NCBI RefSeq assembly: GCF_001468465.1
Contig: NZ_LNSA01000037.1
Location: 1 to 40,164 of the forward strand
Length of the DNA stretch: 40,164 nt
From: Sphingopyxis sp. H115
GTDB lineage: Bacteria > Pseudomonadota > Alphaproteobacteria > Sphingomonadales > Sphingomonadaceae
Direction of reading: 5' to 3'
Positions 1 to 8,810 of this stretch are shown here, piece after piece. The first letter of the stretch is position 1; the number at the start of each line of letters is the position of its first letter. The position numbers and the translations under genes are program-made. The notes beneath the pieces were generated by a model. It was given only the letters and a program-made list of their open reading frames with translations. It had not been told where the DNA came from and did no database searches.

Positions 1-346
1 CAAGCGAACGCCCCGACTGTCCGGTCAACCGGGTGGACTGGCGGCAGATATGTCCTTCCCCGTATGTCCGGCGCCAAGGCGGCCATGTTCCGCAAATTTG
101 CGGAGCAGGCCTTCCCCTCAAAAGGCCGGACGGCACCGGGAACGACACCGTCAGTGAAGGCGTGCTAGCATCGGCATGTCCCGACGGCAACCACAACCGC
201 CGTACAAAGATAGGATCGCCGTGCGGTGTTGCAATTATGCCGACGCCGCCGATCGTGCTGAATCACCGGTTAACCTTGCCGATTGACCGGGGTTTGACAC
301 CCGATGGCTAATGCTTGGTTCACGACATCCTGCCGCCGGGGGCCTC
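1..346. other. Intergenic leader upstream of amiC
   Basis: No convincing coding region is seen here. It contains a perfect 16-bp palindrome, TCCGCAAATTTGCGGA, at 89–104, and a short GGCCTT/AAGGCC hairpin at 108–127. In sphingomonads the amidase gene commonly lies divergent from rne, whose transcript has a long structured leader. That this region is part of such a leader is inference, because the divergent gene would lie outside the window. A TTGACC box at 283–288 has no well-spaced -10. Confidence 0.4.
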
Positions 347-1609
347 ATGTTTTCGAATAAGCACTGGACCATCGCCGCGCGCTGGCGGCATAGAAGCGTC
401 ATGGGCCCGCTCTTCGTCCTGATGGCCATGATGGCGAATCCCGCGGCGGCGCTGGCGGGGCAGATCGGCGCGGTCGAAATCGGCGATTCGGAAATCACGC
501 TGCGCTTCGACGATCTGGTCGCGGGGGCCTCCTCCTTCATTCTCGCGGGTCCCGACCGTATCGCGCTCGATATCGCGGGCGCGCAGGTCGGGCGGCAGGC
601 GGCGGGGGGCGGCGTTGTCCGGGCGGTGCGGCAGGGACAGACGACCCCCGATACGGCACGGATCGTCCTCGACCTCGCTCAGCCGGCGGTGGTTTCGGAC
701 GCGCGCTTCGCGGCCGACGGGCGCAGCCTGACGTTCCAGCTGCGTCCGGTGTCGGCGGGCGAATTCGAACGCGCCTCGCGCAGTCCGCGCACCATCTTGC
801 GGCCGCCCGCGGGCTTTCGCGCCAAGCCGCCCGAAAAGCGCTACAGCGTGACGGTGCCGATCGGCAAACCCAAGCCCGCGGTCGCGCTTCCGCGCATCGA
901 AGGACCGGACAATGATCGCCTGCCGCTCGTCGTGATTGATGCGGGGCACGGCGGGCACGATCCCGGCGCGATCAGCCCGCACAGCGGCAAGCGCGAAAAG
1001 GACATCACGCTCGCGCTCGCCCGCGCCATCCGCGACGATCTTATCGCCTCGGGCCGCGTGCGCGTTGCCCTGACGCGCAGCGACGACCGGTTCCTCGTGC
1101 TCGAGGAACGCTACGGCATCGCGCGGCGGCTCAAGGCCGACCTGTTCATCTCGGTCCACGCCGACGCAGCGGAAAATCAGGCGGCGAGCGGCGCGTCGAT
1201 CTATACCCTGTCCGAAGTCGCGTCCGATCGCGAAGCCGCGCGGCTCGCGGCGCGCGAGAACAAGGCGAATATCATCAATGGTGTCGACCTCGGCGCGCAC
1301 AGCGGCGATGTATCGGCAATCCTGCTCGACCTGACCCAGCGTGAGACGATGAATGTCGCATCCGATTTCGCCCGACTGCTCCAGCGCGAAGCGTCCGACG
1401 GCGTGAAATTCCGCACGAGTGCGCACCGCTTCGCCTCGTTCATCGTGCTCAAGGCGCCCGATACGCCATCGGTGTTGTTCGAAACGGGCTTCATCTCGAA
1501 CAAGGAGGACGCCGAATTCCTCGCGTCGGAGGCTGGCCGTAAAAAGGTCGCGCGCGGGGTACGCGACGCGGTGCAGGTCCATTTCGCGCGGCAGATCGCG
1601 GCACGCTAG
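347..1609 (+). CDS. amiC: N-acetylmuramoyl-L-alanine amidase (AMIN + Amidase_3)
   Basis: A periplasmic zinc amidase that cuts the MurNAc–L-Ala amide bond during cell separation. The product is 420 aa. An N-terminal signal segment ends near an AAALA cleavage site (about residue 37). An AMIN-like domain follows (about 40–150), then a proline-rich linker and an Amidase_3 catalytic domain (about 190–415). The expected zinc ligands are visible: H201 in DAGHGG, E217 in REKDI and H271 in SVHAD. The catalytic glutamate is E379 in LFETGF. The chosen ATG follows a GGGGG stretch; an in-frame ATG at 311 would add 12 residues and cannot be excluded. It lies upstream of PBP1A, as is common in sphingomonads, but here a three-gene cassette separates them. 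The family call is secure; the amiC symbol follows common usage for this architecture. Confidence 0.93.
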   Translation: MFSNKHWTIAARWRHRSVMGPLFVLMAMMANPAAALAGQIGAVEIGDSEITLRFDDLVAGASSFILAGPDRIALDIAGAQVGRQAAGGGVVRAVRQGQTTPDTARIVLDLAQPAVVSDARFAADGRSLTFQLRPVSAGEFERASRSPRTILRPPAGFRAKPPEKRYSVTVPIGKPKPAVALPRIEGPDNDRLPLVVIDAGHGGHDPGAISPHSGKREKDITLALARAIRDDLIASGRVRVALTRSDDRFLVLEERYGIARRLKADLFISVHADAAENQAASGASIYTLSEVASDREAARLAARENKANIINGVDLGAHSGDVSAILLDLTQRETMNVASDFARLLQREASDGVKFRTSAHRFASFIVLKAPDTPSVLFETGFISNKEDAEFLASEAGRKKVARGVRDAVQVHFARQIAAR

Positions 1610-2015
1610 CCCGGCTCGCGTATGCGACGCGTGACATGGGCAAAGTTCAGGAAAATTCAGCCTTGTGCGTCGCGCACCCCAGCACGGTCCGCCGTTGCGG
1701 GTGCCGCGAGCGGCCGCTTTTTCCTATCGGTCGACGGAGCCGAGACGAAGGCTGACACAGCCGGATAATGTAGGAAAGGCCTTTTGCGGGCATCGGCTTA
1801 GGGGTGGAAAGCGGCCGTCGGTTCCGCCCCCTCGTCACCCCGGACTTGATCCGGGGCCCATGACCTCGACGCCGCGATGGATCCCGGATCAAGTCCGGGA
1901 TGACGAAGAAACAGTGTCCGCAATCGGTCGAAAGCCGCCGCTCTTCCAATAATATAGTCTTGACTAACTTTTCTTGCGCGAACAGCTTTGCCGGGCGGGT
2001 TTCGGGAGAAGAGGC
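1610..2015. other. Intergenic region with REP-like palindrome
   Basis: About 400 bp separate amiC from the FAD-oxidase cassette. The only structure I see is the inverted repeat at 1833–1905, listed separately. Open frames on both strands here are GC-rich shadows without family resemblance. This is one edge of the cassette that splits the amiC–mrcA neighbourhood, but I see no direct repeats or integrase remnants. Confidence 0.5.
1833..1905. repeat. REP-like inverted repeat, copy A
   Basis: Two 28-nt arms (1833–1860 and 1878–1905) are reverse complements with three mismatches. Both contain the core CCGGACTTGATCCGG, and a 17-nt spacer separates them. A related element with the same core lies at 33541–33616. 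It is probably a dispersed chromosomal palindrome that can form a long hairpin downstream of amiC and may stop or protect its mRNA. Confidence 0.75.
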
Positions 2016-3269
2016 ATGGCTTGGAGCAACTGGTCGGGCAGCGTCACCGCGGCTGCGCAAATCGCGCGTCCGCAAAGCGAGGACGAACTCGCGATGCTCG
2101 TGCGGAGCGCCCACCGGCTTCGCGTCGCCGGCGCCGGGCACAGCTTCATGCCGCTGTGCGAATCGGACGAACTGATCGTCAGCCTCGACGATCTGGCGGG
2201 CACGATCCGCGTTGCCGCCGACCGGCAAACCGCCCGCATCCCTGCCGGCTGGTCGATCAAGCGGCTCACCGCCGCCTTGTGGGAGGAGGGGCTCGCGATC
2301 GCGAACCAGGGCGATGTCAACCCGCAGTCGCTCGCGGGCGCGATGGCGACAGGCACGCACGGCACGGGCGCGGATCTTGGCTCGCTGTCGACCTTCGCGC
2401 GGGGCTTTCGGCTGGTCGGCGCCGATGGCGAGGCGCATTGGTGCGACGCCGACACCAACGCGGACCTCTACCAAGCGCAGCGCCTGTCGCTCGGTCTGTT
2501 CGGGATCGCGACCGAGATCGAGGTCGCGGTCGTCCCCGCCTTCCACCTTGCCGAGCGGATCGAAAAGCGCCGCTGGGCCGAGATTCGCGAAAGCTATGAG
2601 GAGCTGACCCGGCAGCACCGCCACGTCGAATTCTGGTTTTTCCCGCACAGCGAGCAGGTGATCCTGAAGACGCTCGACCCCTGCGATCCCTGCGACCCGC
2701 CGCGGCAAACGACCGATATGGAAGAGACGAGCTTTCGCCGCATCCTCGACGTCGCCGCGCGCCTGCCGTTCCTCACCCCCTTCCTCCAGCGATTGATGAT
2801 GAAAAGTGGCCTTGCGAGCCACCGCCGCGGTCCCGCGCACAGCATCTTTCCGTCCGACCGGACGATCCGCTTCGAGGAGATGGAATATGAAATGTCGCGC
2901 GACGTGGGGATAGAGACGCTGGATGAGGTCGTCGGCTGGATCCGCAAGAAACGCCTGCCCGTCACCTTCCCCTTCGAATATCGCGTCGTCGCCGCCGACG
3001 ATATCTGGATGAGCCCGATGAACGCGGGCCCCGTCGCCGCGATTTCGATGCATCAATATGCCAAAATGCCCTGGGCTGGCCTGTTCGCCGACGCCGAAGC
3101 CATCTTTCGCGGCGCGGGTGGGCGGCCGCACTGGGCGAAGCGCCATACGCTCGGCCGCGCCGACGTCGCGGCGCTTTACCCGATGGCGGCGCGCTATCGC
3201 GCGGTGCGCCGCGCCGCCGACCCGCACGGCAAGTTCCTCAACCCGCATCTGGAGGCGCTGTTCGCATGA
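2016..3269 (+). CDS. FAD-linked oxidase, D-arabinono-1,4-lactone oxidase type
   Basis: The 417-aa product has an N-terminal FAD-binding (PCMH/VAO) domain. GAGHSF near the N-terminus carries H42, which matches the histidine that covalently holds FAD in aldonolactone and alditol oxidases. The C-terminal ALO domain shows the RPHWAK motif (H372–K375) and ends in the usual KFLNP tail. The family oxidises sugar lactones or polyols with O2. The substrate here is unknown, since bacterial members include alditol oxidases and gulonolactone-type enzymes. The ATG is preceded by GGGAGAAGAG, a good ribosome site; an upstream in-frame start at 1974 lacks this support. Its stop overlaps the next gene by 4 nt (ATGA), so the pair is probably translationally coupled. 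No signal peptide is seen, so a cytoplasmic location is expected. Confidence 0.85.
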   Translation: MAWSNWSGSVTAAAQIARPQSEDELAMLVRSAHRLRVAGAGHSFMPLCESDELIVSLDDLAGTIRVAADRQTARIPAGWSIKRLTAALWEEGLAIANQGDVNPQSLAGAMATGTHGTGADLGSLSTFARGFRLVGADGEAHWCDADTNADLYQAQRLSLGLFGIATEIEVAVVPAFHLAERIEKRRWAEIRESYEELTRQHRHVEFWFFPHSEQVILKTLDPCDPCDPPRQTTDMEETSFRRILDVAARLPFLTPFLQRLMMKSGLASHRRGPAHSIFPSDRTIRFEEMEYEMSRDVGIETLDEVVGWIRKKRLPVTFPFEYRVVAADDIWMSPMNAGPVAAISMHQYAKMPWAGLFADAEAIFRGAGGRPHWAKRHTLGRADVAALYPMAARYRAVRRAADPHGKFLNPHLEALFA

Positions 3270-4411
3270 CGACCGACCGTGAATTGCACGAGCATCTGAT
3301 TGGCCGGCAGGGCTCGCGCGCCGACCTCAACACGCCCGTGCTCGTCCTCGATATCGAGGCGCTCGACCGCAATATCGCGGCGATGGCGTCGCTCGCCGCC
3401 GGGCATGGCGTTGCGCTCCGCCCGCATGCCAAGACGCACAAGAGTGTCGATATCGCGCATCGCCAGCTCGCGGCGGGGGCGGTCGGCGTCTGCTGTGCCA
3501 AGATCGGCGAGGCCGAGGTGCTGGCCGCAGGGGGCGTGACGGGCCTCCTCATCACCTCGCCCGTCGCCGCGCCCGCGGCGATCGACCGTCTGGCGAAGCT
3601 CGCCAAAACGGCCGTCGGATTGATGGCGGTGGTCGACCACCCCGGCGTCGCTCGCCGGATCGACGCGGCGCTGGCAGCGGCAGGAGCGACGCTCGACGTG
3701 ATCATCGATATCGATCCCGGGATCGCGCGCACCGGGGTTGCGTCGGCCGAAGCGGCGGTTGCGCTCGCCCGAACGATCGCCGCTGCGCCGAGCCTCGCCT
3801 ATCGCGGCGTGCAGTTTTATTGCGGATCGCAGCAGCATATCGAGGATTATGCCGAACGCCGCGCGGCGATCGTCGAACGCACCGCCTATTTGCAGGGGGT
3901 GATCGCGGCGCTGGCCGAAGCCGGTTTCGCGCCCGCTATCGTTACCGGATCGGGCACCGGGACGCACCGCATCGACCTCGACCTCGGGGTCTTCACCGAA
4001 TTGCAGGCGGGCAGCTACGTCTTCATGGACAAGCAATATCTCGACTGTGACCTGACCGGCGATGGCGCGGCGCCGTTCGAGGTGTCGCTGGGCGTCGATG
4101 CGCGTGTGGTCAGCGCGAACCACAGCGGCCTCGTCACCATCGACGCCGGGTTCAAGTCGCTATCGACCGACGGCGGCGTCGCGGCGGTTCGACGCGGCGG
4201 GCCGGAAACGGCCTTTTTCGCCTTCATGGGCGACGAGCATGCGGCCCTGATCGCACCCGATATCGGCAAGCAGCTCGAGCCTGGCGACCCGGTCAGCCTG
4301 ACCGTCCCGCACTGCGACCCGACGGTGAATCTCTATGACAGCTACCATGTCGTCGCGGGCGATACGCTCGTCGATATCTGGCCGGTCGGCGCGCGCGGCC
4401 GCGCCCGGTGA
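3266..4411 (+). CDS. DSD1-family PLP enzyme (D-threonine aldolase/D-serine dehydratase-like)
   Basis: The 381-aa protein belongs to the fold-type III PLP family that contains D-threonine aldolase, D-serine dehydratase (DSD1) and 3-hydroxyaspartate aldolase. K56 in RPHAKTHKS is the expected Schiff-base lysine. An alanine-racemase-like TIM barrel fills the N-terminal two thirds. The C-terminal domain carries VPHCDPTVN with H349 and D351 at the position of the family's divalent-metal site. It is therefore likely to act on D-amino acids or beta-hydroxy amino acids by retro-aldol cleavage or dehydration; sequence alone cannot separate these. It overlaps the oxidase gene by ATGA upstream and the TetR gene by GTGA downstream, so all three are probably one transcript. 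Confidence 0.85.
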   Translation: MTTDRELHEHLIGRQGSRADLNTPVLVLDIEALDRNIAAMASLAAGHGVALRPHAKTHKSVDIAHRQLAAGAVGVCCAKIGEAEVLAAGGVTGLLITSPVAAPAAIDRLAKLAKTAVGLMAVVDHPGVARRIDAALAAAGATLDVIIDIDPGIARTGVASAEAAVALARTIAAAPSLAYRGVQFYCGSQQHIEDYAERRAAIVERTAYLQGVIAALAEAGFAPAIVTGSGTGTHRIDLDLGVFTELQAGSYVFMDKQYLDCDLTGDGAAPFEVSLGVDARVVSANHSGLVTIDAGFKSLSTDGGVAAVRRGGPETAFFAFMGDEHAALIAPDIGKQLEPGDPVSLTVPHCDPTVNLYDSYHVVAGDTLVDIWPVGARGRAR

Positions 4412-5031
4412 CGCTCGCCGTCCGCCGCCCGCCGCAGCAGGATCGCGCGCGACAGACGCGCGAACGGCTGCTCGACGTTGCGGGCGAATTGCTGGCCGAG
4501 GTGGGGGTCGATCGCATTTCGACCAATATGATCGCGGCACGTGCCGGGCTGACCCCGCCTGCACTCTATCGCTATTTCGGCGATAAATATGCGGTGCTGG
4601 AGGCGCTGGGGCGGCGGCTGATGGACCGCCAGAACGCGGTGCTCGAAGCGTGGCTGGCACGCCACGCGCCGGGCGGGATCGCCGGCATGGCCGATCATAT
4701 CGGCGACCTGCTCGCCGAAAATGCGGCGGTTACGGCGGCCGAACCCGGTGCGATATGGATCCTTCGCGCGCTGCACGCCTCGCCGCAACTGGTTCACATC
4801 CGGCTCGAATCGCACCGCCATGTGACCGACCGGCTGACCGACGCCTGCCTGCCCGATATCGCGGGGACCGGCCGCGAAAAGCTATGGTCGCGGCTCCGCC
4901 TCGCGGTCGAACTCGGCTTCGCTGCCGACGCGATGCTGTACGAAGAGGATCGCGTTTCGGCGGGTGAGGTCCGCAGACAAGCCGCGTCGATGCTGCGTTC
5001 GTCGCTGCAAGAGCTGACGGGAAGGGCTTAG
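4408..5031 (+). CDS. TetR/AcrR-family transcriptional regulator
   Basis: The 207-aa protein has an N-terminal helix-turn-helix (about residues 12–58) with the typical pattern RERLLDVAGELLAEVG…LTPPALYRYFGDK. A helical ligand-binding domain without recognisable specificity follows. The start is GTG, overlapping the stop of the DSD1-like gene (GTGA). Because it is the last gene of the cassette, it probably regulates the oxidase and PLP enzyme, its own operon, or both. No operator could be identified with confidence in the 2-kb neighbourhood. Confidence 0.87.
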   Translation: MTLAVRRPPQQDRARQTRERLLDVAGELLAEVGVDRISTNMIAARAGLTPPALYRYFGDKYAVLEALGRRLMDRQNAVLEAWLARHAPGGIAGMADHIGDLLAENAAVTAAEPGAIWILRALHASPQLVHIRLESHRHVTDRLTDACLPDIAGTGREKLWSRLRLAVELGFAADAMLYEEDRVSAGEVRRQAASMLRSSLQELTGRA

Positions 5032-5093
5032 TCGTCCGCCTCGCCGCAAGCATGCTTCCCTTTCGGTGACCGAGGCTTTAGAGGCGGGACCCT

Positions 5094-7610
5094 ATGGCCG
5101 CCGACAGTCCGCCCGATTTCCGCTTGCGCCTGCGCCGCGACAGCAACGCCGTCCTCGCATGGCTGCGCGATATGTGGACCCGGCGCTGGTTCCGCTGGCT
5201 CGGCTATCTCGCGCTCGCCGGCCTCGCCGGTATCGCTCTGATCTGGGCCATTTTCGCCCGCGATCTGCCGTCGGTCGACCAGCTGCGCGATTACGAGCCG
5301 GCGCTGCCGACGATGGTCCGCGACGGCGAGGGCAAACCCGTCCATGCCTATGCCCGCGACCGGCGCGTCCAGCTGGAATATAGTGAATATCCGCAGTTGC
5401 TCGTGCGCGCCTTCCTCGCGGCCGAGGACAAGACCTTCTTCAGCCACGGCGGTATCGACTATCCGGGGATCGCGACCGCAATCGTCACCAATCTGACGAA
5501 CAGCGGCCGCCCGGTCGGCGCATCGACGATCACCCAGCAGGTCGCGAAAAACCTGCTGCTGACCAACGAGCTTAGCTATCGCCGCAAGGTGCGCGAGGCG
5601 ATCCTGGCGATGCGGATCGAGGATGCGCTGACCAAGGAACAGATTCTCGAGCTGTATCTCAACGAAATCCCGCTCGGCCGTCGCAGTTTCGGCGTTCAGG
5701 CGGCAAGCCGTGCCTATTTCGACAAGGATGTCGACCAGCTCCAGCTCCACGAAATGGCGTTTCTCGCCATCCTGCCCAAGGCGCCCGAGAAATATGGGCG
5801 CGCGCGCTACGAGGCCGAAGCGCTCGCGCGGCGCAATTTCGTCCTCGGTTCGATGGAGAGCAACGGCTGGATCACCGCGGCGCAGCGCGACGCCGCGCGC
5901 GCGATGCCGCTCGGCCTCACCAACAGCGGCAACCGGGCAATCGCGCAGGTTGGCGGCTATTATATGGAAGAGGTGCGGCGCCAGCTGATCGCCCAGTTCG
6001 GCGAAACCGCCGAGGACGGCCCGCTCAGCGTCTATGCCGGCGGCCTTTGGGTGCGCACGCCTTATGACGGCAAGATGCAGGACGCCGCGACGATGGCGCT
6101 GCGCAAGGGGCTCCAGCGCTACGATGCGGGCAAGGGCTGGTCGGGGCCGATCGCGACGATCGAGGCGGACGACAAGTGGCAGAGCCGCCTTGCTTCGAGC
6201 TTCATCGGCATCGATTACGACAATTGGCGCGTCGCCGCGGTGCTGTCGAAATCGGCGGGCGTTGCGCGCATCGGCTTTGCCAATGGCGACACGGGCACGC
6301 TACCCGCCAGCGCCGCCACCCTGGGTTATCGCAAGACCGGCGGCAGCGCCTTTTCGGCGCTGCGCCCGGGCGACCTGATCGTCGTCAAGGCGACCGGCGG
6401 CGATGGCTATGCCTTGCGCAACATTCCCGAAGTGTCGGGCGGCATGGTCGTCGAAAGCCCGCATTCGGGCCGCATCTATGCGATGCAGGGCGGTTTCGAC
6501 GTTCGCCTGTCGCCCTTCAATCGCGCGACGCAGGCCGAACGCCAGCCGGGATCGACGATCAAACCCTTCGTTTACGCCGCCGCGCTCGACAACGGCATGA
6601 CCCCCGCGACGATGATCGTCGATGGGCCCTTCTGCGTCTATCAGGGCGCGCGTCTCGGCAACAAATGCTTCCGCAACTTCGGCGGCGCGGGTGGGTCGGG
6701 CGAACATACGATGCGCTGGGGCCTCGAACAGTCGCGCAACCTGATGACGGTGCGCGCCGCGAGCCAGGTCGGCATGGAACCCGTGGTCGAGATGATCGGC
6801 ACGATGGGCATCGGCAAACACGAACCCTATCTGTCGACCGCGCTCGGCGCCGGATCGACGACGGTCGAGAAGATGACCAACGCCTTTGCCATGCTCGCCA
6901 ATCACGGCCGCGAACTCAAGCCGCGCGTGATCGATTATGCGCAGGACCGCCGCGGCAAGGTGATCTTTCCCGCGAACTGGAAACCTTGCGAAGGCTGCAA
7001 CAAGAAGGATTGGGACGGCCGGCCGATGCCGCGCTTCGCCAAGTCGGGCAAGCAGCTGATGGACCCGATCACCGCCTATCAGGTCGTCCATATGCTCGAA
7101 GGCGTCGTCCAGCGCGGTACCGCGGTGCGACTGCGCGACCTCGGCGTGCCGCTGTTCGGCAAGACCGGGACGACCACGGGCCCGAACGACGTCTGGTTCG
7201 TCGGCGGCACGCCCGACGTCGTCGCGGGCATGTATATCGGCTTCGACCAGCCGCGCAGCATGGGCGGCTATGCGCAGGGCGGCAGCTATGCCGCGCCGAT
7301 CTTCAAGGATTTCGCGCTCGCCGCGCTGGCCGATCGCCAGCCGATTCCCTTCGCCGCGCCCAAGGGCGTGCGGATGGTTCGCATCGATCGCCAGTCGGGG
7401 CGCCGCGTCTATGGCAGCTGGCCGGGCACCGATCCGAAAGCGTCGATCATCTGGGAGGCGTTCAAGCCCGAAAGCGAACCGCGCCGGACGATCCGCGAAG
7501 AGGAAATCAAGCCGGCAAAGGCCCCGCGGCGTCAGGACGCGCCGGTGCAGCAGGGCAACGGCCGCCGCAGCGACAGCGATTTTCTGGAGGATCGCGGCGG
7601 CATCATCTGA
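5094..7610 (+). CDS. mrcA: Penicillin-binding protein 1A (bifunctional class A PBP)
   Basis: This enzyme polymerises lipid II into glycan strands and crosslinks peptides in the periplasm. It has 838 aa. A short cytoplasmic tail precedes a single membrane anchor (about residues 35–54). The GT51 domain shows EDKTFFSHGG with catalytic E111, GASTITQQ and LELYLNEIPLG. An OB-like insert follows. The transpeptidase domain has S487-T-I-K490, S547-R-N549 and K690-TG, so all catalytic motifs are intact. The C-terminal tail is charged and low in complexity. It lies 62 nt after the TetR gene and upstream of prfB, the order usual in sphingomonads. The symbol ponA is also used for this family. Confidence 0.95.
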   Translation: MAADSPPDFRLRLRRDSNAVLAWLRDMWTRRWFRWLGYLALAGLAGIALIWAIFARDLPSVDQLRDYEPALPTMVRDGEGKPVHAYARDRRVQLEYSEYPQLLVRAFLAAEDKTFFSHGGIDYPGIATAIVTNLTNSGRPVGASTITQQVAKNLLLTNELSYRRKVREAILAMRIEDALTKEQILELYLNEIPLGRRSFGVQAASRAYFDKDVDQLQLHEMAFLAILPKAPEKYGRARYEAEALARRNFVLGSMESNGWITAAQRDAARAMPLGLTNSGNRAIAQVGGYYMEEVRRQLIAQFGETAEDGPLSVYAGGLWVRTPYDGKMQDAATMALRKGLQRYDAGKGWSGPIATIEADDKWQSRLASSFIGIDYDNWRVAAVLSKSAGVARIGFANGDTGTLPASAATLGYRKTGGSAFSALRPGDLIVVKATGGDGYALRNIPEVSGGMVVESPHSGRIYAMQGGFDVRLSPFNRATQAERQPGSTIKPFVYAAALDNGMTPATMIVDGPFCVYQGARLGNKCFRNFGGAGGSGEHTMRWGLEQSRNLMTVRAASQVGMEPVVEMIGTMGIGKHEPYLSTALGAGSTTVEKMTNAFAMLANHGRELKPRVIDYAQDRRGKVIFPANWKPCEGCNKKDWDGRPMPRFAKSGKQLMDPITAYQVVHMLEGVVQRGTAVRLRDLGVPLFGKTGTTTGPNDVWFVGGTPDVVAGMYIGFDQPRSMGGYAQGGSYAAPIFKDFALAALADRQPIPFAAPKGVRMVRIDRQSGRRVYGSWPGTDPKASIIWEAFKPESEPRRTIREEEIKPAKAPRRQDAPVQQGNGRRSDSDFLEDRGGII

Positions 7611-7629
7611 CGCCGCGCGCCTCCTTCCC

Positions 7630-7651
7630 CTTCGGCCTTTGAGGCCGTAAG
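7630..7651 (+). promoter_or_regulatory. Hairpin in mrcA–prfB gap
   Basis: CTTCGGCCT pairs with AGGCCGTAAG across a 3-nt loop, with one bulge. It lies 20 nt after the mrcA stop and about 30 nt before the prfB ATG, and it has no U-run. It may limit readthrough from mrcA or shape the prfB leader. No function is shown by the sequence alone. Confidence 0.35.
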
Positions 7652-7682
7652 GGCGAGGCCAACATATTTCAGGAGCAAGGAC

Positions 7683-8810
7683 ATGCGCGCCGAAGCGCAG
7701 GATCATATCGACAAGATTGGCGCCGCTCTGGCGCTGCTGCGCCGCTTTCTCGACTGGGACCGCGCGGTGCGCCGCCTCGACGAACTCAACGCGAAGGTCG
7801 AGGACCCGACGCTGTGGAACGACGCCAAGGCCGCGCAGGAAGTGATGCGCGAACGTCGGCGGCTCGACGAGGCGATCACCGCAACGCGCGCGATCGAAAC
7901 CGAATGCGCCGATACCGCCGAACTCATCGAGCTTGCCGAGATGGAAGGCGACGAGGCGATGGTCGACGAGGCGGTGGCATCGCTGGCGGCGCTCGCCGCG
8001 CGCGCCGAAGAGGACAAGATCAAGGCGCTGCTCGCGGGCGAAGCCGACGGCAACGACTGCTATATCGAAGTCCATGCCGGCGCCGGCGGCACCGAAAGCC
8101 AGGACTGGGCCGAAATGCTTCAGCGCATGTATATGCGCTGGGCCGAAAAGCGCGGCATGAAGGTCGAGCTCGTCGAATATCAGGCGGGCGAACAGGCGGG
8201 CATCAAATCGGCGACGATGCTGGTGAAGGGCGAGAATGCCTATGGCTATGCCAAGACCGAAAGCGGCGTCCATCGCCTCGTTCGCATCTCGCCCTATGAC
8301 AGTTCGGCGCGGCGCCACACCAGCTTCTCGAGCGTCTGGGTCTATCCGGTGATCGACGACAATATCGAGATCGAGATCAACGAAGGCGACCTCAAGATCG
8401 ATACCTATCGCGCATCGGGCGCGGGCGGCCAGCACGTCAACACGACCGATTCGGCGGTGCGCATCACGCATATCCCGACGGGCATCGTCGTCGCGAGCCA
8501 GAACGACCGGTCGCAGCACAAGAACCGCGCGACCGCGATGGGGATGCTGAAGGCCCGGATGTACGAGGCAGAGCTGCAGAAGCGCGAGGCCGCTGCATCG
8601 GGCGAATATCAGGCGAAGACCGAAATCGGCTGGGGCCATCAAATCCGTTCCTACGTCCTCCAGCCCTATCAGCTGGTAAAGGACTTGCGCACCGGCGTTA
8701 CCTCGACCGCGCCCGGCGACGTGCTCGACGGCGCGCTCGATCCGTTCATGGCGGCGGCGCTGTCGCAAAAGGTGACCGGCGAAAAGGTCGAGGTGGAGGA
8801 CATCGATTGA
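7683..8810 (+). CDS. prfB: Peptide chain release factor 2
   Basis: RF2 releases nascent peptides at UGA and UAA codons. The protein has 375 aa. The catalytic G248-G249-Q250 loop is present in SGAGGQHVN. The stop-codon recognition tripeptide, SPF in E. coli, reads S203-P204-Y205 in [13 protein letters not shown]; aromatic substitution here is, to my knowledge, common in alphaproteobacteria. The reading frame is continuous from the ATG, so the programmed +1 frameshift at about codon 26 known from E. coli prfB is absent. AGGAG lies 8 nt before the start. The stop overlaps the next gene by one base (TGATG). Confidence 0.95.
   Translation: MRAEAQDHIDKIGAALALLRRFLDWDRAVRRLDELNAKVEDPTLWNDAKAAQEVMRERRRLDEAITATRAIETECADTAELIELAEMEGDEAMVDEAVASLAALAARAEEDKIKALLAGEADGNDCYIEVHAGAGGTESQDWAEMLQRMYMRWAEKRGMKVELVEYQAGEQAGIKSATMLVKGENAYGYAKTESGVHRLVRISPYDSSARRHTSFSSVWVYPVIDDNIEIEINEGDLKIDTYRASGAGGQHVNTTDSAVRITHIPTGIVVASQNDRSQHKNRATAMGMLKARMYEAELQKREAAASGEYQAKTEIGWGHQIRSYVLQPYQLVKDLRTGVTSTAPGDVLDGALDPFMAAALSQKVTGEKVEVEDID

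Noticed and set aside
138..166. EcfG-like promoter upstream of amiC
   Set aside because: GGAAC is followed by CGTG rather than CGTT and lies about 180 nt from the gene.
1647..3248. 533-aa open frame on the minus strand
   Set aside because: It runs antisense to the FAD oxidase gene and its translation is Arg/Asp-rich with no family resemblance; it is a GC-rich shadow.
7683..7770. Programmed frameshift in prfB
   Set aside because: The N-terminal frame is continuous, with no in-frame early UGA, so the E. coli-type frameshift is absent.
6300..8768. 822-aa open frame on the minus strand
   Set aside because: It is antisense to mrcA and prfB, both secure genes. Its composition is typical of reverse-strand GC-rich frames.
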